64,000 nt of DNA from Brumimicrobium glaciale (GCF_004152935.1 NZ_SETE01000010.1:1-64000), one strand, 5' to 3'; counted from the first letter of the stretch, positions 53,045 to 63,695 are shown. Numbers and translations: made by a program. The notes: generated by a model not told the origin, from the letters alone.

Positions 53045-54106
53045 ATGAATAAGCAATTTCGAAAATTGAACTATTTATGGATTTTAGCCTTCTTACTGCT
53101 GCTAAATTCTTGTACCTCTATTGACGCTTATTTTGGTGGTAAAAAGAAATCTTTAAATCAAAAAGAAGCAGACTTTTACATTCCAACTGGAACTGATATT
53201 GAAGAATTGAAAAACTTATTGGTTCTTAATAAAATCATTGACGATGCTGATGCTTTTCAAGCCGTATTGGATTACAAAGAATTTGAAAATAAAAAAGTTG
53301 GAGCTGGTAAATATAACATCGCTCCAAACACGGAATATAAAACGCTAATAAATGGATTCACACTCAATAGTTTAGGGAACGGAAACCAAGAAGTAGAGGT
53401 TGAAGTAACATTCAACAACTGTTTACATATTAGAGATATAGCAGGTAAAGTTTCGACACAAATTGAAATAGACAGTGCGACATTTATCAACTACATATTG
53501 TCTGATTCTATCCTAAATAAATTTGGTTTTAACGAAGCTACAATTGGTGCACTTTTCTTACCGAATACGTATCGTTTTTACTGGGATACTGACCATGTTC
53601 AATTCGTTGAAAAAATGGCCAGTGAATTCAAAAAATTCTGGACACCTGATCGTTTAGCGAAATTAAAACAAGTGGGATTAAGCAGTCAATCTGATGCGGT
53701 AACTTTGGCTTCAATTGTATTTAAAGAACAAGACAAATATCCAGAAGAATGGAAAACAATCGCTGGATTATATTTGAACAGAATTCGTAAAGGTTGGAAA
53801 TTACAATCTGATCCAACATTCAAATTTTGTTGGGGAGATGAATTGAAAGGTGTTGAAAGGTTGACTTACGAACACCGAGATAGAGATTGTCCTTACAATA
53901 CATACATTTATGCAGGATTACCTCCAGGACCAATCTTCATCCCTCCTGCTGATGTTGTAGATGCTGTGCTTAATGCAGAAAATAATGATTACATGTATAT
54001 GTGTGCAAAACCGAAAGGCGACGGTTTACATAATTTTGCAAAATCATTAGCGCAACACAACAGAAATGCTGCGGAATTTCAACAATGGATAAGAAATAGA
54101 AAATAA
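53045..54106 (+). CDS. mltG: Endolytic murein transglycosylase MltG
   Basis: The 353-aa protein cleaves nascent glycan strands to end their growth. It shows a LysM-like N-terminal domain, LFLPNTYRFYWDT (171-183), and the active block LASIVFKEQDKYPEEW with catalytic Glu228, followed by LNRIRKGWKLQSDPT and YAGLPPGPIFIP. The N-terminus ends in a lipobox-like LLLLNSC (Cys23), suggesting a lipid anchor where many MltG proteins have a transmembrane helix. Confidence 0.95.
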   Translation: MNKQFRKLNYLWILAFLLLLNSCTSIDAYFGGKKKSLNQKEADFYIPTGTDIEELKNLLVLNKIIDDADAFQAVLDYKEFENKKVGAGKYNIAPNTEYKTLINGFTLNSLGNGNQEVEVEVTFNNCLHIRDIAGKVSTQIEIDSATFINYILSDSILNKFGFNEATIGALFLPNTYRFYWDTDHVQFVEKMASEFKKFWTPDRLAKLKQVGLSSQSDAVTLASIVFKEQDKYPEEWKTIAGLYLNRIRKGWKLQSDPTFKFCWGDELKGVERLTYEHRDRDCPYNTYIYAGLPPGPIFIPPADVVDAVLNAENNDYMYMCAKPKGDGLHNFAKSLAQHNRNAAEFQQWIRNRK

Positions 54107-54114
54107 TATAAATC

Positions 54115-54609
54115 ATGAAAACAATTGTACTCAACGAAAGACAAATTAATCAAAAGCTTGACAGAATAGCTTATGAAATAGTTGAAAACAACTTTCAGGA
54201 TGAACAGATATTTCTTGTTGGAATAAAAGGAAATGGATTCGAAATAGCTAAAGAACTGGGCAAGAGACTTGAGCTTATTGGTGAACAGAAAATCAATGTA
54301 AGTGAATTAACAATCGACAAGAAAAAGCCACTTGATCATGAAATAACAACAAGCATTTCTTTAGATCATTTTGATAATCAAACGATTGTTTTGGTTGATG
54401 ATGTCATTAATTCAGGAAGAACAATGCAATATGCCTTGATCAAGTTATTGGAACGTCCAACGAAACGTGTGAAGACAGTTGCCCTTGTGGATAGGAAACA
54501 CAGAAGCTTTCCAATCCGCTGTGATTATGTTGGTTTGACTTTATCTACAACTTTACAAGACAGAATTGAAGTTGATTTAGAAGGAGAGAAAAAGGCTTAT
54601 TTGGTATAA
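54115..54609 (+). CDS. Phosphoribosyltransferase (PyrR-like)
   Basis: The 164-aa type I phosphoribosyltransferase has the PRPP-binding motif TIVLVDDVINSGRTM (90-104) and a FLVGIKGNGFEIAKEL block near the N-terminus, as in PyrR and hypoxanthine/uracil enzymes. The substrate base is uncertain. It closes the GNAT-mltG operon after an 8-base gap. The gene is followed by a CAATTGA-rich AT repeat. Confidence 0.88.
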   Translation: MKTIVLNERQINQKLDRIAYEIVENNFQDEQIFLVGIKGNGFEIAKELGKRLELIGEQKINVSELTIDKKKPLDHEITTSISLDHFDNQTIVLVDDVINSGRTMQYALIKLLERPTKRVKTVALVDRKHRSFPIRCDYVGLTLSTTLQDRIEVDLEGEKKAYLV

Positions 54610-54696
54610 GGATAGTTGACAATTGACAATTGATAATGGACAATTGATAATTCGCTTCGCTGAGGAATAAAGCATTTCGTAATTCGTAATTCGTTA
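54610..54696. repeat. CAATTGA(T/C)AAT-type AT-rich repeats
   Basis: Short units such as GACAATTGACAATTG and GATAATGGACAATTGATAA follow each other, and TTCGTAATTCGTAATTCG comes near 54676-54694. Similar units lie at about 14536-14570. These look like slippage-prone intergenic repeats between convergent genes. Confidence 0.5.
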
Positions 54697-55572
54697 TTAA
54701 CCCTTCTCTTGATTGAAATATTCATCCAAGAACTCAAATAAAGGACGGTTCTTGATCTTCAATAAACTTGGACATTCTTTATAATACGTTGTGACAACAG
54801 CAAAGAATTCAGCTTCTGAAGTACCACCATAAGCCGGAATAGAAGATTCATTGGCCTTTATATTGTCCATTGCTTCTTTCATTAATCCTACCCAAATCTT
54901 TTTGTCCTCTTCTCCCAGGTATTCTGGAATTCCATCAATTTTTCCATCGGATTTATCTAATAAATGCGAAAACTCATGAATTCCAACGTTTTGTTTGTCA
55001 TTATCAATTTGAAATCCAGTTTCTAAAGCAGGTAAAGATAAAATCATGGTATTGTTCATTAATCCGCCGTGGTGAACTTTTCCGTTAACAATTCCACGTT
55101 TATTCAGCGAATTATCCATGTCAAAGTTTGTTGGATAAACTAAAACCTCTCTCAAATTTCCATAATTGTAATATGGAAGTCCCCAAAATGCAATAACAGC
55201 ACTTGAAGCCACATAAATACAAGTTTCCTTTTCAGGCCTTTCCTGACCAATCTCTGTAATAGTAACATCCGCCATAAAGATGCCTACCCTATCTTCAAAA
55301 ATGATTTTGTCTTCCTTATTTAATCTTTTGTAGAAAGAAATATGCCCTCTCATCCAATGCTTATCGTTCACAGACAATGAAACTTTTGCTTTTCGAGGAG
55401 ATTTCTTACGTGTGTTGATTCTCCAGAACCAAAGCGCAGCTATAATTGAAACAACCACAATTACACCCACTATTTTAGCGCTAGTAAATCCTTTGTAATG
55501 CAGAATTATTGGAATACTCCCCAATGAAATTAGGAACAAAATAATCCATGGCAAGAATGATTTATTTTTCAT
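54697..55572 (-). CDS. M90 family (MtfA-like) metallopeptidase
   Basis: The 291-aa protein has two N-terminal membrane helices (about 8-24 and 33-50) and a soluble zinc-peptidase domain with HEFSH (198-202) and KSDGKIDGIPEY. MtfA of E. coli is a soluble aminopeptidase that acts on the Mlc regulator; this membrane-attached relative may differ in substrate. Convergent with the phosphoribosyltransferase. Upstream (minus strand) a TATCTTTA box precedes the ATG closely, one base off the promoter consensus. Confidence 0.9.
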   Translation of the reverse strand: MKNKSFLPWIILFLISLGSIPIILHYKGFTSAKIVGVIVVVSIIAALWFWRINTRKKSPRKAKVSLSVNDKHWMRGHISFYKRLNKEDKIIFEDRVGIFMADVTITEIGQERPEKETCIYVASSAVIAFWGLPYYNYGNLREVLVYPTNFDMDNSLNKRGIVNGKVHHGGLMNNTMILSLPALETGFQIDNDKQNVGIHEFSHLLDKSDGKIDGIPEYLGEEDKKIWVGLMKEAMDNIKANESSIPAYGGTSEAEFFAVVTTYYKECPSLLKIKNRPLFEFLDEYFNQEKG

Positions 55573-55659
55573 GGGTTAAAGATAGTAGATATCGGCATTA
55601 GTACAAATGTGGCGTTTTGTTTTTAAAAACTGGTCTTTCACACCTCCAACACAAGCGAA

Positions 55660-56409
55660 TCACTTGCGATAAGCAATTCTCCTTCTATAACTCTTCCTTC
55701 TCAAATTGATTACTTTAAATCTCATATCATCATAAAGAAGATTAAATATTAGAACCGCTGCACCGATAATCAAAGTGTACATTCCTAATTGCAAGGTAGA
55801 ATATGCGAATCCGCCAAACAAACCACCTAAGAAAAAGAATGAAATAATGTAAATTCTTAATTTAATTGAAGCTTTTATTTTCTTGCGATTGGGGTACTTC
55901 TTTTTAAAGAATAAATAAGAAAGTTCAATTCCTAAGTCTGTGAACAATCCAGTTAAATGCGTTGTTCGCACTACTGCGTCAGAGACTTTGGTCACATACG
56001 AGTTTTGTAAACCCATTGAAAATAAGAGTAGACACGCAATTAAATCAGGATATTCGACTAAATAGATACTTCCAAGGATAGCAACGAAAATTAAAATCAG
56101 CGACTCAATAATTACCGGAATAACATAGACATTTAGTCTTTTGTTATTTCTAAAGAATTCGATTAAGAAACTTGAAGCAAATGAACCCAATAAAAAGGAG
56201 AAAATATAAAGAAAATAAACCGTTCCTTTCCAGAATTCAAGATTTGCTACGTCGTTAATAAACAAAGCAAAGTGACCAGTAACATTGGTTGTCAGCTGTT
56301 TTAAAAATAAAAAACCCGTAACGTTTACAATTCCAGCAACAAAAGAAAGTATTATCGCAATTCGAAGATTGTCTTTCATTGTTCTGGCCTTGCCTTGATG
56401 TCTGTACAT
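55660..56409 (-). CDS. DUF1275 (YoaK) family membrane protein
   Basis: The 249-aa protein has about six membrane helices and the family start MYRHQGKARTMKDNLRIAII, with SFVAGIVNVTGFLFL and NVTGHFALF blocks and MGLQNSYVTKVSDAVVRTTHLTG (cited in pieces: MGLQNSYVTKVSD, VVRTTHLTG). The C-terminus is basic (RRKSYRRRIAYRK). Family function is unknown. The given start is preferred because other members also begin with an Arg-His-Gly-Lys stretch. Confidence 0.9.
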   Translation of the reverse strand: MYRHQGKARTMKDNLRIAIILSFVAGIVNVTGFLFLKQLTTNVTGHFALFINDVANLEFWKGTVYFLYIFSFLLGSFASSFLIEFFRNNKRLNVYVIPVIIESLILIFVAILGSIYLVEYPDLIACLLLFSMGLQNSYVTKVSDAVVRTTHLTGLFTDLGIELSYLFFKKKYPNRKKIKASIKLRIYIISFFFLGGLFGGFAYSTLQLGMYTLIIGAAVLIFNLLYDDMRFKVINLRRKSYRRRIAYRK

Positions 56410-56764
56410 ATTTTTAAAATTAACCGTTTATTTGACATTATCCTTTGAAAATGCTCCTCTCTTTCAAGAATATATTTTGAATTTATTCACTCACTTTAAT
56501 ATCAAGCATATTCAAGCGATAAAAGGAACTGATTTAAGTAGATAAGATTTTAAACCCAGGTCTCCATATAACAGAAATTACACACAAAATACCTCGCCAA
56601 AGTCCTATGTACCATAAGTTACATAATCAAGCACTTACTAAGACTTTTATTCAATTCTAATCAACTATGGATTTATATATAGATATCTTTGCAGAATATT
56701 TTAGCCTGTCCATTTAGGAATTCTATTCAATTACAAAATCAGTTTGTTTTTATAAGTACGCATC
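56410..56764. other. Divergent promoter region of DUF1275 and SulP genes
   Basis: No gene is seen in these 355 bases. An exact TATCTTTG box lies at 56684-56691 for the SulP gene. No further repeats or RNA signals recognised. Confidence 0.5.
56684..56691 (+). promoter_or_regulatory. -7 box TATCTTTG of the SulP gene
   Basis: An exact TAnnTTTG match 73 bases upstream of the SulP ATG, giving a leader of about 65-70 bases. Confidence 0.5.
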
Positions 56765-58429
56765 ATGAAAGAACCTCTTTTTAGTCCAAAATTTTTCTCA
56801 CTTTTAAAAAAGGGAATTTCTAGAAAACAAATATCAAAAGACATATCAGCGGGTATTATTGTTGGAATTGTAGCACTTCCACTGGCGATTGCTTTTGCAA
56901 TTGCTTCTGGTGTTTCTCCCGACAAAGGATTGATTACTGCTATTATTGCTGGACTTATCATTTCAGTTCTTGGTGGAAGTCGTGTTCAAATTGGAGGTCC
57001 AACTGGGGCTTTTATCGTAATTGTTTATGCAATTGTTCAAGAACATGGTGTTGATGGATTGATTATCGCCACATTTATGGCAGGATTTATCCTCATTCTT
57101 ATGGGAGTAGGTCGATTGGGGAATTTGCTGAAATACATTCCCTACCCTTTAATTGTAGGATTTACAAGCGGAATAGCCATTATAATTTTCTCTTCTCAAA
57201 TTAAAGATTTTTTTGGATTACCTATCGACACCGTTCCGGCTGACTTTATCAGTAAATGGAAATTATATGCTGTGAATTTCGGAAGCATCAATTGGATAGC
57301 TGTTATAATCGCTGTTGTCACAATTCTTATTAGCCTTAATTTCAGTAGTGTTACTAAAAAAGTTCCTGGTTCTATTATCGCAATTGTATTAAGTACTGCA
57401 GCAGTTTACTTCTTTAATCTTCCAGTTACTACAATTGAAAGTAGTTTTGGCGATATTCCGAATCACATTTCTATGCCGAGTATTCCAAAAATAGATTTAG
57501 CAACAATTCAATCATTGATTCAGCCCGCTTTGGCCATTGCCCTTTTAGGTGGAATTGAATCCTTACTTTCAGCCGTTGTAGCCGACGGAATGATAGGAAG
57601 TCGACACAGGTCTAACACCGAACTTATTGCCCAAGGAACTGCGAATATATTTTCTGCAATGTTTGGTGGAATCCCTGCTACTGGTGCAATTGCAAGAACC
57701 GCTACGAATGTCAACAATGGTGGACGAACTCCGATTGCAGGAATAGTTCATGCGATTGTACTCCTACTCATTATGTTGCTATTTGCTCCTTTGGCAAAGC
57801 TTATTCCAATGGCAAGTTTAGCAGGAATATTAATTGTGGTTTCCTACCACATGAGTGAATGGCGACAGTTTAAATCCTTGTTAAAAGGAAATAAATATGA
57901 CATTCTCGTTTTGCTCGTTACCTTCTTCTTAACAGTTGTTTTCGATTTAGTGTTAGCTATTCAAATTGGAATCGTTTTATCGAGCTTTATTCTAATGAAA
58001 CGCATGAGTGAATCCATGCAAGTTCGAAAAGAATTGGATTCTTACACACCTCGTTCGACAGGTAAATTCAAATATGAAGAAGAACAAATTGAACTTCCTG
58101 AAGGTGTGTTGAGCTATGAAATAAGTGGAGCTCTATTCTTTGGTGCTGCACAGAAATTCCAAGATACCATAAGTCAAATCGATCGCAATCCTAAAGTTCT
58201 AATTCTGCGTGTTAGATACGTACCATTTATTGATGCCACTGGAGTTCACCGATTAAAGGAATTAATTAGACACTTCAACAATCAGAAAGTTCAAGTTATC
58301 ATCTCTGGAGCTGTTCCATCAGTAAAATCGGATTTAGAAAAAGGAATGATTTACAGTGTTCTTCCAGAAGAAAACTTGAGGCTTAATATAGAAGAGTCTA
58401 TAAAACGAGCAAAGGATATTTTGGAGTGA
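56765..58429 (+). CDS. SulP family inorganic anion transporter
   Basis: The 554-aa inner-membrane protein starts with a short cytoplasmic arm, then the SulP signature ISAGIIVGIVALPLAIAFAI and GSRVQIGGPTGAFIV, a multi-helix transport domain, and a C-terminal STAS domain from about residue 440 (LSYEISGALFFGAAQKF, FIDATGVHRLKEL). The anion may be sulfate, bicarbonate or another oxyanion. No carbonic anhydrase or sulfate gene is adjacent. Monocistronic. Confidence 0.95.
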   Translation: MKEPLFSPKFFSLLKKGISRKQISKDISAGIIVGIVALPLAIAFAIASGVSPDKGLITAIIAGLIISVLGGSRVQIGGPTGAFIVIVYAIVQEHGVDGLIIATFMAGFILILMGVGRLGNLLKYIPYPLIVGFTSGIAIIIFSSQIKDFFGLPIDTVPADFISKWKLYAVNFGSINWIAVIIAVVTILISLNFSSVTKKVPGSIIAIVLSTAAVYFFNLPVTTIESSFGDIPNHISMPSIPKIDLATIQSLIQPALAIALLGGIESLLSAVVADGMIGSRHRSNTELIAQGTANIFSAMFGGIPATGAIARTATNVNNGGRTPIAGIVHAIVLLLIMLLFAPLAKLIPMASLAGILIVVSYHMSEWRQFKSLLKGNKYDILVLLVTFFLTVVFDLVLAIQIGIVLSSFILMKRMSESMQVRKELDSYTPRSTGKFKYEEEQIELPEGVLSYEISGALFFGAAQKFQDTISQIDRNPKVLILRVRYVPFIDATGVHRLKELIRHFNNQKVQVIISGAVPSVKSDLEKGMIYSVLPEENLRLNIEESIKRAKDILE

Positions 58430-58432
58430 AGG

Positions 58433-58508
58433 GTGCCGCAGCAGTCAAAGTGCAGCGGTAATGAAACCGCAGCAGTGCAACTGCAGCAGTTCGGTGCGGT
58501 GCAGCGGT
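58433..58508. repeat. GC-rich GCAGCAGT/GCAGCGG repeat cluster
   Basis: Short units (CCGCAGCAGT, GTGCAGCGG, ACCGCAGCAGTGC, CTGCAGCAG, GTGCAGCGGT) follow one another and can pair as ACCGC / GCGGT hairpins. The GC content is far above that of the surrounding DNA. It starts four bases after the SulP stop codon. Non-coding; may be a dispersed repeat or RNA structure. Confidence 0.6.
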
Positions 58509-58532
58509 GATAAATCAAATAAAATTAGCCAC

Positions 58533-58562
58533 AAAAAAAAGCTTCCCATCATGGAAAGCTTT
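58533..58562 (-). terminator. Terminator of the small basic protein gene
   Basis: AAAGCTTCC and GGAAAGCTTT pair around CATCAT with one bulge. On the minus strand a run of eight T follows (A-run 58533-58540). It lies 21 bases after the stop of 58584-58811, and may also stop SulP transcription. Confidence 0.8.
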
Positions 58563-58583
58563 ATAAATTTGTCTAGAAGAAAA

Positions 58584-58811
58584 TTATTTTTTCTTCACAG
58601 CTTTAGTGTCTTTTTTGTTCAACCATTTATCATTTTTGAGTTCACCTAAAACTGTAACATCTTTAATTCTGTTGTAGTCTTCGATCGCCATCAACATTTC
58701 TTCTTTAGTATCACGTCTAATTTTGATACCATTTGCTTTCGATCCTTCGTTTCTTACTTCAATATAAAAACCATCTTTTAGTTTCGCTGGTCTTGTTGGC
58801 GGTCTACCCAT
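58584..58811 (-). CDS. Small basic conserved-type protein
   Basis: The 75-aa product begins MGRPPTRPAKLKDGFYIEVR and contains GIKIRRDTKEEMLMAIEDYNR and a Lys-rich end (NKKDTKAVKKK). The MGRPP start and basic composition resemble small flavobacterial proteins of unknown role; DNA or RNA binding is possible. It has its own terminator and about 165 bases of upstream spacer. Not a known ribosomal protein. Confidence 0.8.
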   Translation of the reverse strand: MGRPPTRPAKLKDGFYIEVRNEGSKANGIKIRRDTKEEMLMAIEDYNRIKDVTVLGELKNDKWLNKKDTKAVKKK

Positions 58812-58977
58812 AATAAATATTTATCTTAATGATTAAAAAAATTCCGAGATATCTCGATTTTGACTAAGATAGAGAACTAAAATAATAAAACCAAATATTT
58901 ATTTGTAATAATGTAATTTAGTTGCAAAAAAGTTTCGATGTTATCCGAACACACTTCTAAAAATCAATACATTATAT

Positions 58978-59961
58978 TCAATACATCATTTTTAATTCTT
59001 TTCTTAATCCTGCATTCTCTTTTTTATTCAACTCCCAATAAGGTAAAACCTTGACTCCTTTTAATTCATAAGTTGAGGTGCGCATTACATTATCAGTAAC
59101 TGTTGGATATGACTCCTCCCAACTCAAAATTCTGTTTTGATTTTCCGATGACAAGAAGAAACGAACACTTCTGCGTAATTCAGGGATTTCATAAACATAG
59201 AAGAATCCTGTTTCCGTATAATCCAATGTTCCAACTGCAGTATAGTTCTTTACTTCTAAATGTGAATTTCTTAAATAAGTTAGACTCGGGAAGATTTCAA
59301 ACTCACCAACGGGCAATAAATCAATCGATAAACGAGCTAGATTAAAAATATTATCTTCCGTTAATACATAATCAATATGATAAGATGTATCACCATCAGA
59401 TTCAAAATAAGATTTGTGTTCGTATTCAAACCCATCATTATTGTTGATTTGTGTAAAAGATTGACCGCACCAATCCTGACTTCCCAAAGTCATTTTTAAA
59501 GGATAATGCACATCATACTTTTCAATTGGTGTAAAAACTGAAGTAAATTGAGAATAATCATAAATCCCGGTACTGAATCTATCTATTCTGTTCATTTTCA
59601 AAACCTTTACACTATTTTCTGATGTGGGTTGATCGGCTTTTACTTGCTTATTTATCAGAAATGGTTCGGTAACAAAAATCAAGACTGCCTCACCTGGATG
59701 TTTGTCTTTATATCTGGCCTTTGTAAGTTTATAAGTTGCAACTTCTGCTTTTCCAGAAAAATAGCTTAGATCATAACTTTTATCGCTTAAATTTTTGACA
59801 CTCCTGCTTCCATCAGCCTTATCTTCTTCAATATTAACTGATTTATCACTTTCTATTTTTGGTACATCAACAGTTGAAGTATTCTCTTCTTTACTGTTGG
59901 TCTTATTTTCACAACTTAAAAACAAAAAAAATAAGATCGGAGAAATATAATGTAGTTTCAT
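58978..59961 (-). CDS. Lipoprotein of unknown function
   Basis: The 327-aa product has a lipoprotein signal (LFFLFLSC, Cys17), then an acidic low-complexity linker (ENTSTVDVPKIESDKSVNIE) and a strand-rich body. Notable blocks are LKMTLGSQDWCGQSFTQIN and YEHKSYFESDGDTSYHID, and a closing VKVLPYWELNKKENAG. The protein may be a surface or periplasmic beta-domain. No family recognised; single gene. Confidence 0.75.
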   Translation of the reverse strand: MKLHYISPILFFLFLSCENKTNSKEENTSTVDVPKIESDKSVNIEEDKADGSRSVKNLSDKSYDLSYFSGKAEVATYKLTKARYKDKHPGEAVLIFVTEPFLINKQVKADQPTSENSVKVLKMNRIDRFSTGIYDYSQFTSVFTPIEKYDVHYPLKMTLGSQDWCGQSFTQINNNDGFEYEHKSYFESDGDTSYHIDYVLTEDNIFNLARLSIDLLPVGEFEIFPSLTYLRNSHLEVKNYTAVGTLDYTETGFFYVYEIPELRRSVRFFLSSENQNRILSWEESYPTVTDNVMRTSTYELKGVKVLPYWELNKKENAGLRKELKMMY

Positions 59962-60198
59962 AATACTAGATTTTTTACTTTGAAAGGTAAAGGTTTATTA
60001 ATCAAATATCTAATTTCTACAACATTTCTTTTCGTTAGTCGAAATGATGCTTAGAAATTCTCTAGAAATTCCAGCAGATTTTATTCAATCCCAGCTTTTA
60101 TATTTTTTAACTATTGAAGTGAAATCAAAGTCAGAATGAAATTTAGTATCTTTTATCATAATTCACGTCTTCACATCTTTTTAACGCTAAAAATTTTA

Positions 60199-60206
60199 TA
60201 TTTTTG
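60199..60206 (+). promoter_or_regulatory. -7 box TATTTTTG of mutAB
   Basis: An exact TAnnTTTG match 23 bases before the mutA ATG at 60230. Confidence 0.5.
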
Positions 60207-60229
60207 ATAAAAAATCAATAAGGTCAAAA

Positions 60230-61534
60230 ATGACAGATTTCTATAAAGAATTTTCAACATCCACAGAGGCTGAATGGCTTGATAAAGTCAAGATAGACTT
60301 AAAAGGGAAAAGCATTGATGAAGCATTGCATAAATTTCATCCAATTGAAGAAATAAATTATTCTTCTTATGGTTTTGCAAATGACAAAAATCAATCTCAT
60401 GCTATTCCAGGTCAGGCAAATTATGCTAGAGGTGGAAAAATACAAAATAACGATTGGATCAATAATGTTTATGTTCCTAAAGATTCTCCAAAAAACATGA
60501 ATGCTTTTGCTTTAAAGCAATTGATGAATGGAGCAACTGGACTAACATTTGATTTACATGATTTTGATGCCAACCAATGTGATTTAATTATCAAAGAAAT
60601 TGGATTTGAACACATAGCTTCAACATTCTATTATTCCACGAAAGAACAATATGATTGGCTAAACAAATTAGCTTCAACTCAAAGTTTAAATGGCTCAGCT
60701 ATAAATACTGGTAATCAAAAATTTGAACTCATTCATAATATTCGTAATTTCATTGTTAAAGGAATAGATGTTCAATATGCCGGTGGAAATATTCACCAAG
60801 AAATTGGATATGCTTTACACAAAGGACATGCGCTACTTTATAAGCTAATTAATGATGGAATGTCAGTTGATGATGCAGCTGCTCAAATCAAATTTAAGTT
60901 GGGAATTGGAAGTAATTTCTTCTTTGAAGTAGCTAAATTCAAAGCATTCCGCGCTTTATGGTACACTGTTGTTCAATCTTACAAACCAGAACACAGTTGT
61001 TCCACTATTGCTTACATAGAAGCAGAAACAGGTTTTTTGAATAAATCTTTAAAAGATCCGCACAACAATTTATTGCGTCAGACAACCGAAGCTTTATCAG
61101 CAGTTTTAGGAGGAGTCAATGAATTAACAATTAGACCATACAATGCTTGGTCAACAGACACAGATCTTGATAAAACGCAGCGTTTAGGATTAAATATTGC
61201 TTTATTATTAAAAGAAGAATCCTATTTAGACAAGGTTATTGATCCTGCTGGAGGTGCATATATTCTAGATGACTTGATGAATTCCATTAAAGAGAAGTCA
61301 TGGACAACTTTCCAAAAACTGGAAAAAGAAGGAATTGACTTTTTAAAATCAGCCATTAATTCAATAGCAAAAACAAGAATTGAAAAAGCTGAAAAACAGG
61401 AGAATAAGCATATCGGAATAAACAAATACTTTAATAACGAACCAAGCAAAACAGCTTGGAAAGTTGAAATAGAAACAGCATTTGGAACACCCGTTATTTT
61501 AGAGAAAGATTGTCAAATTGAAGTACAGCTATGA
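60230..61534 (+). CDS. mutA: Methylmalonyl-CoA mutase small subunit
   Basis: The 434-aa subunit matches the non-catalytic partner of methylmalonyl-CoA mutase. It has a TIM-barrel-like region with [29 protein letters not shown], the [22 protein letters not shown] block, and [12 protein letters not shown]. It lacks the B12 motif DxHxxG, as expected for the small subunit. The C-terminal domain is shorter than in some MutA proteins. Its TGA overlaps the mutB ATG by four bases. Confidence 0.95.
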   Translation: MTDFYKEFSTSTEAEWLDKVKIDLKGKSIDEALHKFHPIEEINYSSYGFANDKNQSHAIPGQANYARGGKIQNNDWINNVYVPKDSPKNMNAFALKQLMNGATGLTFDLHDFDANQCDLIIKEIGFEHIASTFYYSTKEQYDWLNKLASTQSLNGSAINTGNQKFELIHNIRNFIVKGIDVQYAGGNIHQEIGYALHKGHALLYKLINDGMSVDDAAAQIKFKLGIGSNFFFEVAKFKAFRALWYTVVQSYKPEHSCSTIAYIEAETGFLNKSLKDPHNNLLRQTTEALSAVLGGVNELTIRPYNAWSTDTDLDKTQRLGLNIALLLKEESYLDKVIDPAGGAYILDDLMNSIKEKSWTTFQKLEKEGIDFLKSAINSIAKTRIEKAEKQENKHIGINKYFNNEPSKTAWKVEIETAFGTPVILEKDCQIEVQL

Positions 61535-63663
61535 AGAAAATAGATTTTAGTAACATATCTCCAATTGAGGTTAAAGAAAACGGAATTCACGAAGCTGTAA
61601 AATCACATGATACAGCAGAAAAGATTGATTTAAAATCATTTTATCAATTCAGTGACATTTCAACTTTGAAACAACGTCATTTTGTATCTGGAATTCCTCC
61701 ATATTTAAGAGGACCTTATACGACAATGTACACTGCACGACCTTGGACAATTCGCCAGTACGCAGGATTTTCAACAGCTGAAGATTCAAATGCGTTCTAT
61801 AAAAGAAACCTAAAAGCAGGTCAAAAAGGGCTTTCTGTAGCATTTGATTTGGCCACACACCGCGGATACGATTCAGATCATGAGCGTGTTGAAGGAGATG
61901 TTGGAAAAGCCGGTGTAGCTATTGATTCTATTATGGACATGAAACTTTTGTTTGATGAAATTCCATTGGATAAAATGTCTGTATCGATGACAATGAACGG
62001 AGCTGTTGTTCCAATTATGGCTTTCTATATCGTAGCAGCAGAAGAGCAAGGTGTTGACAAAAGCTTACTTTCAGGAACCATTCAAAATGACATTCTGAAA
62101 GAGTTTATGGTAAGAAATACCTATATCTATCCGCCACTTCCTTCAATGAAGATTATTTCGGATATTTTTGAATATACATCTCAGAAAATGCCGAAGTTTA
62201 ACTCGATTTCGATTTCTGGTTATCACATGCAAGAAGCTGGAGCAACTGCTTCTATTGAGCTAGCCTATACCTTAGCCGATGGATTAGAGTATTTGCGTGC
62301 TGGAATAAATGCAGGATTAAAAATTGATGAATTCGCTCCACGCTTAAGTTTCTTTTGGGGAATTGGGATGAATCAATTCATGGAAATCGCTAAAATGCGT
62401 GCTGGAAGATTATTGTGGTCAAAAATCGTTAAACAATTTAATCCAATAAGTGATAAATCATTGGCATTAAGAACACATTGTCAAACATCTGGTTGGAGCT
62501 TAACTGAACAAGATCCTTTCAATAACGTTGGAAGAACTTGTATCGAAGCAATGGCAGCAGTATTTGGAGGAACACAATCATTACACACGAATGCTTTAGA
62601 TGAGGCAATCGCTTTGCCAACTGACTTCTCTGCAAGAATAGCTAGAAATACACAAATTTATCTTCAAGAAGAAACAGGAATCACTGAATTCATTGATCCT
62701 TGGGGAGGAAGTTACTACGTTGAAAAATTAACGGACGAACTGGTAGAAAAAGCATGGGAATTAATTCAAGAAGTTGAAGAATTAGGTGGAATGGCAAAAG
62801 CTATTGAAACTGGCGTTCCAAAAATGAGAATTGAAGAAGCTGCGGCAAGGAAACAAGCGCGTTTAGACTCAGGAAAAGATGTTTTAGTAGGTGTGAATAA
62901 ATACCAACTGGATAAAGAGGAAGAAATGGAGATCTTAGAGGTCGACAATACTAAAGTTCGTCTCTCTCAAATCGCTAGACTAGAAGAATTACGCAAGAAC
63001 AGAAACGAAGACGAAGTGCAAGCCACTTTGAGAGCTTTAGAGAAGATTGCAGCTACTGGCGAAGGAAATATTCTTGAAGCAGCAGTTGAATGTGCACGTT
63101 CTCGCGCTAGTTTAGGAGAAATATCTTCTTCAATGGAAAAATCGTTTGGAAGATATCAGGCAACCATTCGTTCAATTAGTGGAGTTTATTCAAGTGAATC
63201 TATGACAGATAACGATTTCAATACTGCAAAAGATAAAGCAGAAGAATTTGCAAAATTAGAAGGACGTAGACCTAGAATTATGGTTGCCAAAATGGGTCAA
63301 GATGGTCACGACAGAGGCGCTAAAGTAATTTCTACATCATTCGCTGATATTGGATTTGATGTGGATATTGGTCCATTATTTCAAACACCAAAAGAAGCTG
63401 CCAAACAAGCCGTTGAAAATGATGTGCATGTTGTTGGGGTTTCCTCTTTAGCTGCTGGACACAAAACACTTGTTCCACAAATCATTGCAGAGTTGGATCG
63501 ATTAGGAAGAGGTGATATAATGGTAGTTGCAGGAGGAGTTATTCCACAACAAGATTATGATTATCTGTATGACGCTGGTGTTTTTGGAATATTTGGTCCG
63601 GGAACTAAAATCTCAACTTCAGCAATTAAAATACTAGACTTATTAATTGAAAGCGCTAAATAA
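61531..63663 (+). CDS. mutB: Methylmalonyl-CoA mutase large subunit
   Basis: The 710-aa catalytic subunit interconverts succinyl-CoA and (R)-methylmalonyl-CoA with adenosylcobalamin. Residues of the substrate barrel include [18 protein letters not shown] and the [13 protein letters not shown] block. The B12 domain near the C-terminus has DGHDRGAKV with the cobalt-ligating His593 (Asp591-Gly-His). It pairs with MutA for propionate metabolism or odd-chain and amino acid breakdown; the epimerase and carboxylase genes are not in the window. Confidence 0.98.
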   Translation: MKKIDFSNISPIEVKENGIHEAVKSHDTAEKIDLKSFYQFSDISTLKQRHFVSGIPPYLRGPYTTMYTARPWTIRQYAGFSTAEDSNAFYKRNLKAGQKGLSVAFDLATHRGYDSDHERVEGDVGKAGVAIDSIMDMKLLFDEIPLDKMSVSMTMNGAVVPIMAFYIVAAEEQGVDKSLLSGTIQNDILKEFMVRNTYIYPPLPSMKIISDIFEYTSQKMPKFNSISISGYHMQEAGATASIELAYTLADGLEYLRAGINAGLKIDEFAPRLSFFWGIGMNQFMEIAKMRAGRLLWSKIVKQFNPISDKSLALRTHCQTSGWSLTEQDPFNNVGRTCIEAMAAVFGGTQSLHTNALDEAIALPTDFSARIARNTQIYLQEETGITEFIDPWGGSYYVEKLTDELVEKAWELIQEVEELGGMAKAIETGVPKMRIEEAAARKQARLDSGKDVLVGVNKYQLDKEEEMEILEVDNTKVRLSQIARLEELRKNRNEDEVQATLRALEKIAATGEGNILEAAVECARSRASLGEISSSMEKSFGRYQATIRSISGVYSSESMTDNDFNTAKDKAEEFAKLEGRRPRIMVAKMGQDGHDRGAKVISTSFADIGFDVDIGPLFQTPKEAAKQAVENDVHVVGVSSLAAGHKTLVPQIIAELDRLGRGDIMVVAGGVIPQQDYDYLYDAGVFGIFGPGTKISTSAIKILDLLIESAK

Positions 63664-63695
63664 ACATTTCTAACATTACATACTAAATAACATAT

